From positions 1-14,616 of the forward strand of contig CAIKZV010000674.1 of the NCBI GenBank assembly GCA_903831925.1: 14,616 bases of DNA. The letters run 5' to 3'. The DNA comes from an uncultured Burkholderiales bacterium. GTDB lineage: Bacteria > Pseudomonadota > Gammaproteobacteria > Burkholderiales > Burkholderiaceae_E. Of the stretch, positions 14,001 through 14,616 are shown piece by piece. Positions within the stretch are counted from its first letter, which is position 1; each line of letters starts with the position of its first letter. The notes beneath the pieces are model-generated. The model ran no database searches and had not been told where the DNA came from. It was given only the letters and a program-made list of their open reading frames with translations. The position numbers and the translations under genes are program-made.

Positions 14001-14616
<616 letters not shown>

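Overview
The window is a GC-rich chromosomal segment. Its gene set and order (slt, NDUFA9-like SDR and cca on one strand; ahcY, tlyA and metF on the other side) suggest a betaproteobacterium, probably of the order Burkholderiales. This is inferred from protein character and synteny. No rRNA, tRNA, CRISPR array or mobile element was recognised.

Layout: (1) Bases 1-126 hold no recognisable gene. (2) Bases 127-2080, plus strand, carry a MidA/NDUFAF7-type SAM-dependent methyltransferase, a DUF2905 membrane miniprotein coupled to it by a GTGA overlap, and a MaoC-type hydratase with a strong Shine-Dalgarno. (3) Bases 2140-6484, minus strand, form a probable operon: soluble lytic transglycosylase, NDUFA9-like atypical SDR, multifunctional CCA tRNA nucleotidyltransferase. 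(4) 5-formyltetrahydrofolate cyclo-ligase diverges from the transglycosylase at 6563-7171. (5) Bases 7125-12161, minus strand, form a cyclic-di-GMP block: two tandem paralogous DUF3391/HD-GYP genes followed by an EAL gene that overlaps the second one by 17 bp. (6) Bases 12350-14616, minus strand, carry the one-carbon/SAM-cycle run ahcY (cut by the window edge), tlyA, metF, nearly without gaps.

The least ordinary part is block 5. Both HD-GYP proteins have Ala-Asp where the family normally has the metal-binding His-Asp, but keep the other metal ligands I can place and the HHE...GYP signature. The two genes are about 86% identical by hand count over residues 301-560. Their upstream DNA is also related without gaps, with every shared block displaced by exactly 1988 bp: an SD block, a leader hairpin block, a promoter-like block and a CCCG(A/T)CGGG palindrome. 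A gene and its control region therefore appear to have been duplicated together and kept under selection. The EAL partner keeps all the phosphodiesterase catalytic residues I can identify, and its N-terminal half looks like a GGDEF fold that has lost its signature.

How the genes work together: ahcY, metF and the cyclo-ligase all act in the methyl/folate cycle that feeds SAM, which the MidA-type and TlyA enzymes consume. Cca matures tRNA, and Slt remodels peptidoglycan. The c-di-GMP block is probably an independent signalling module inserted between these housekeeping runs.
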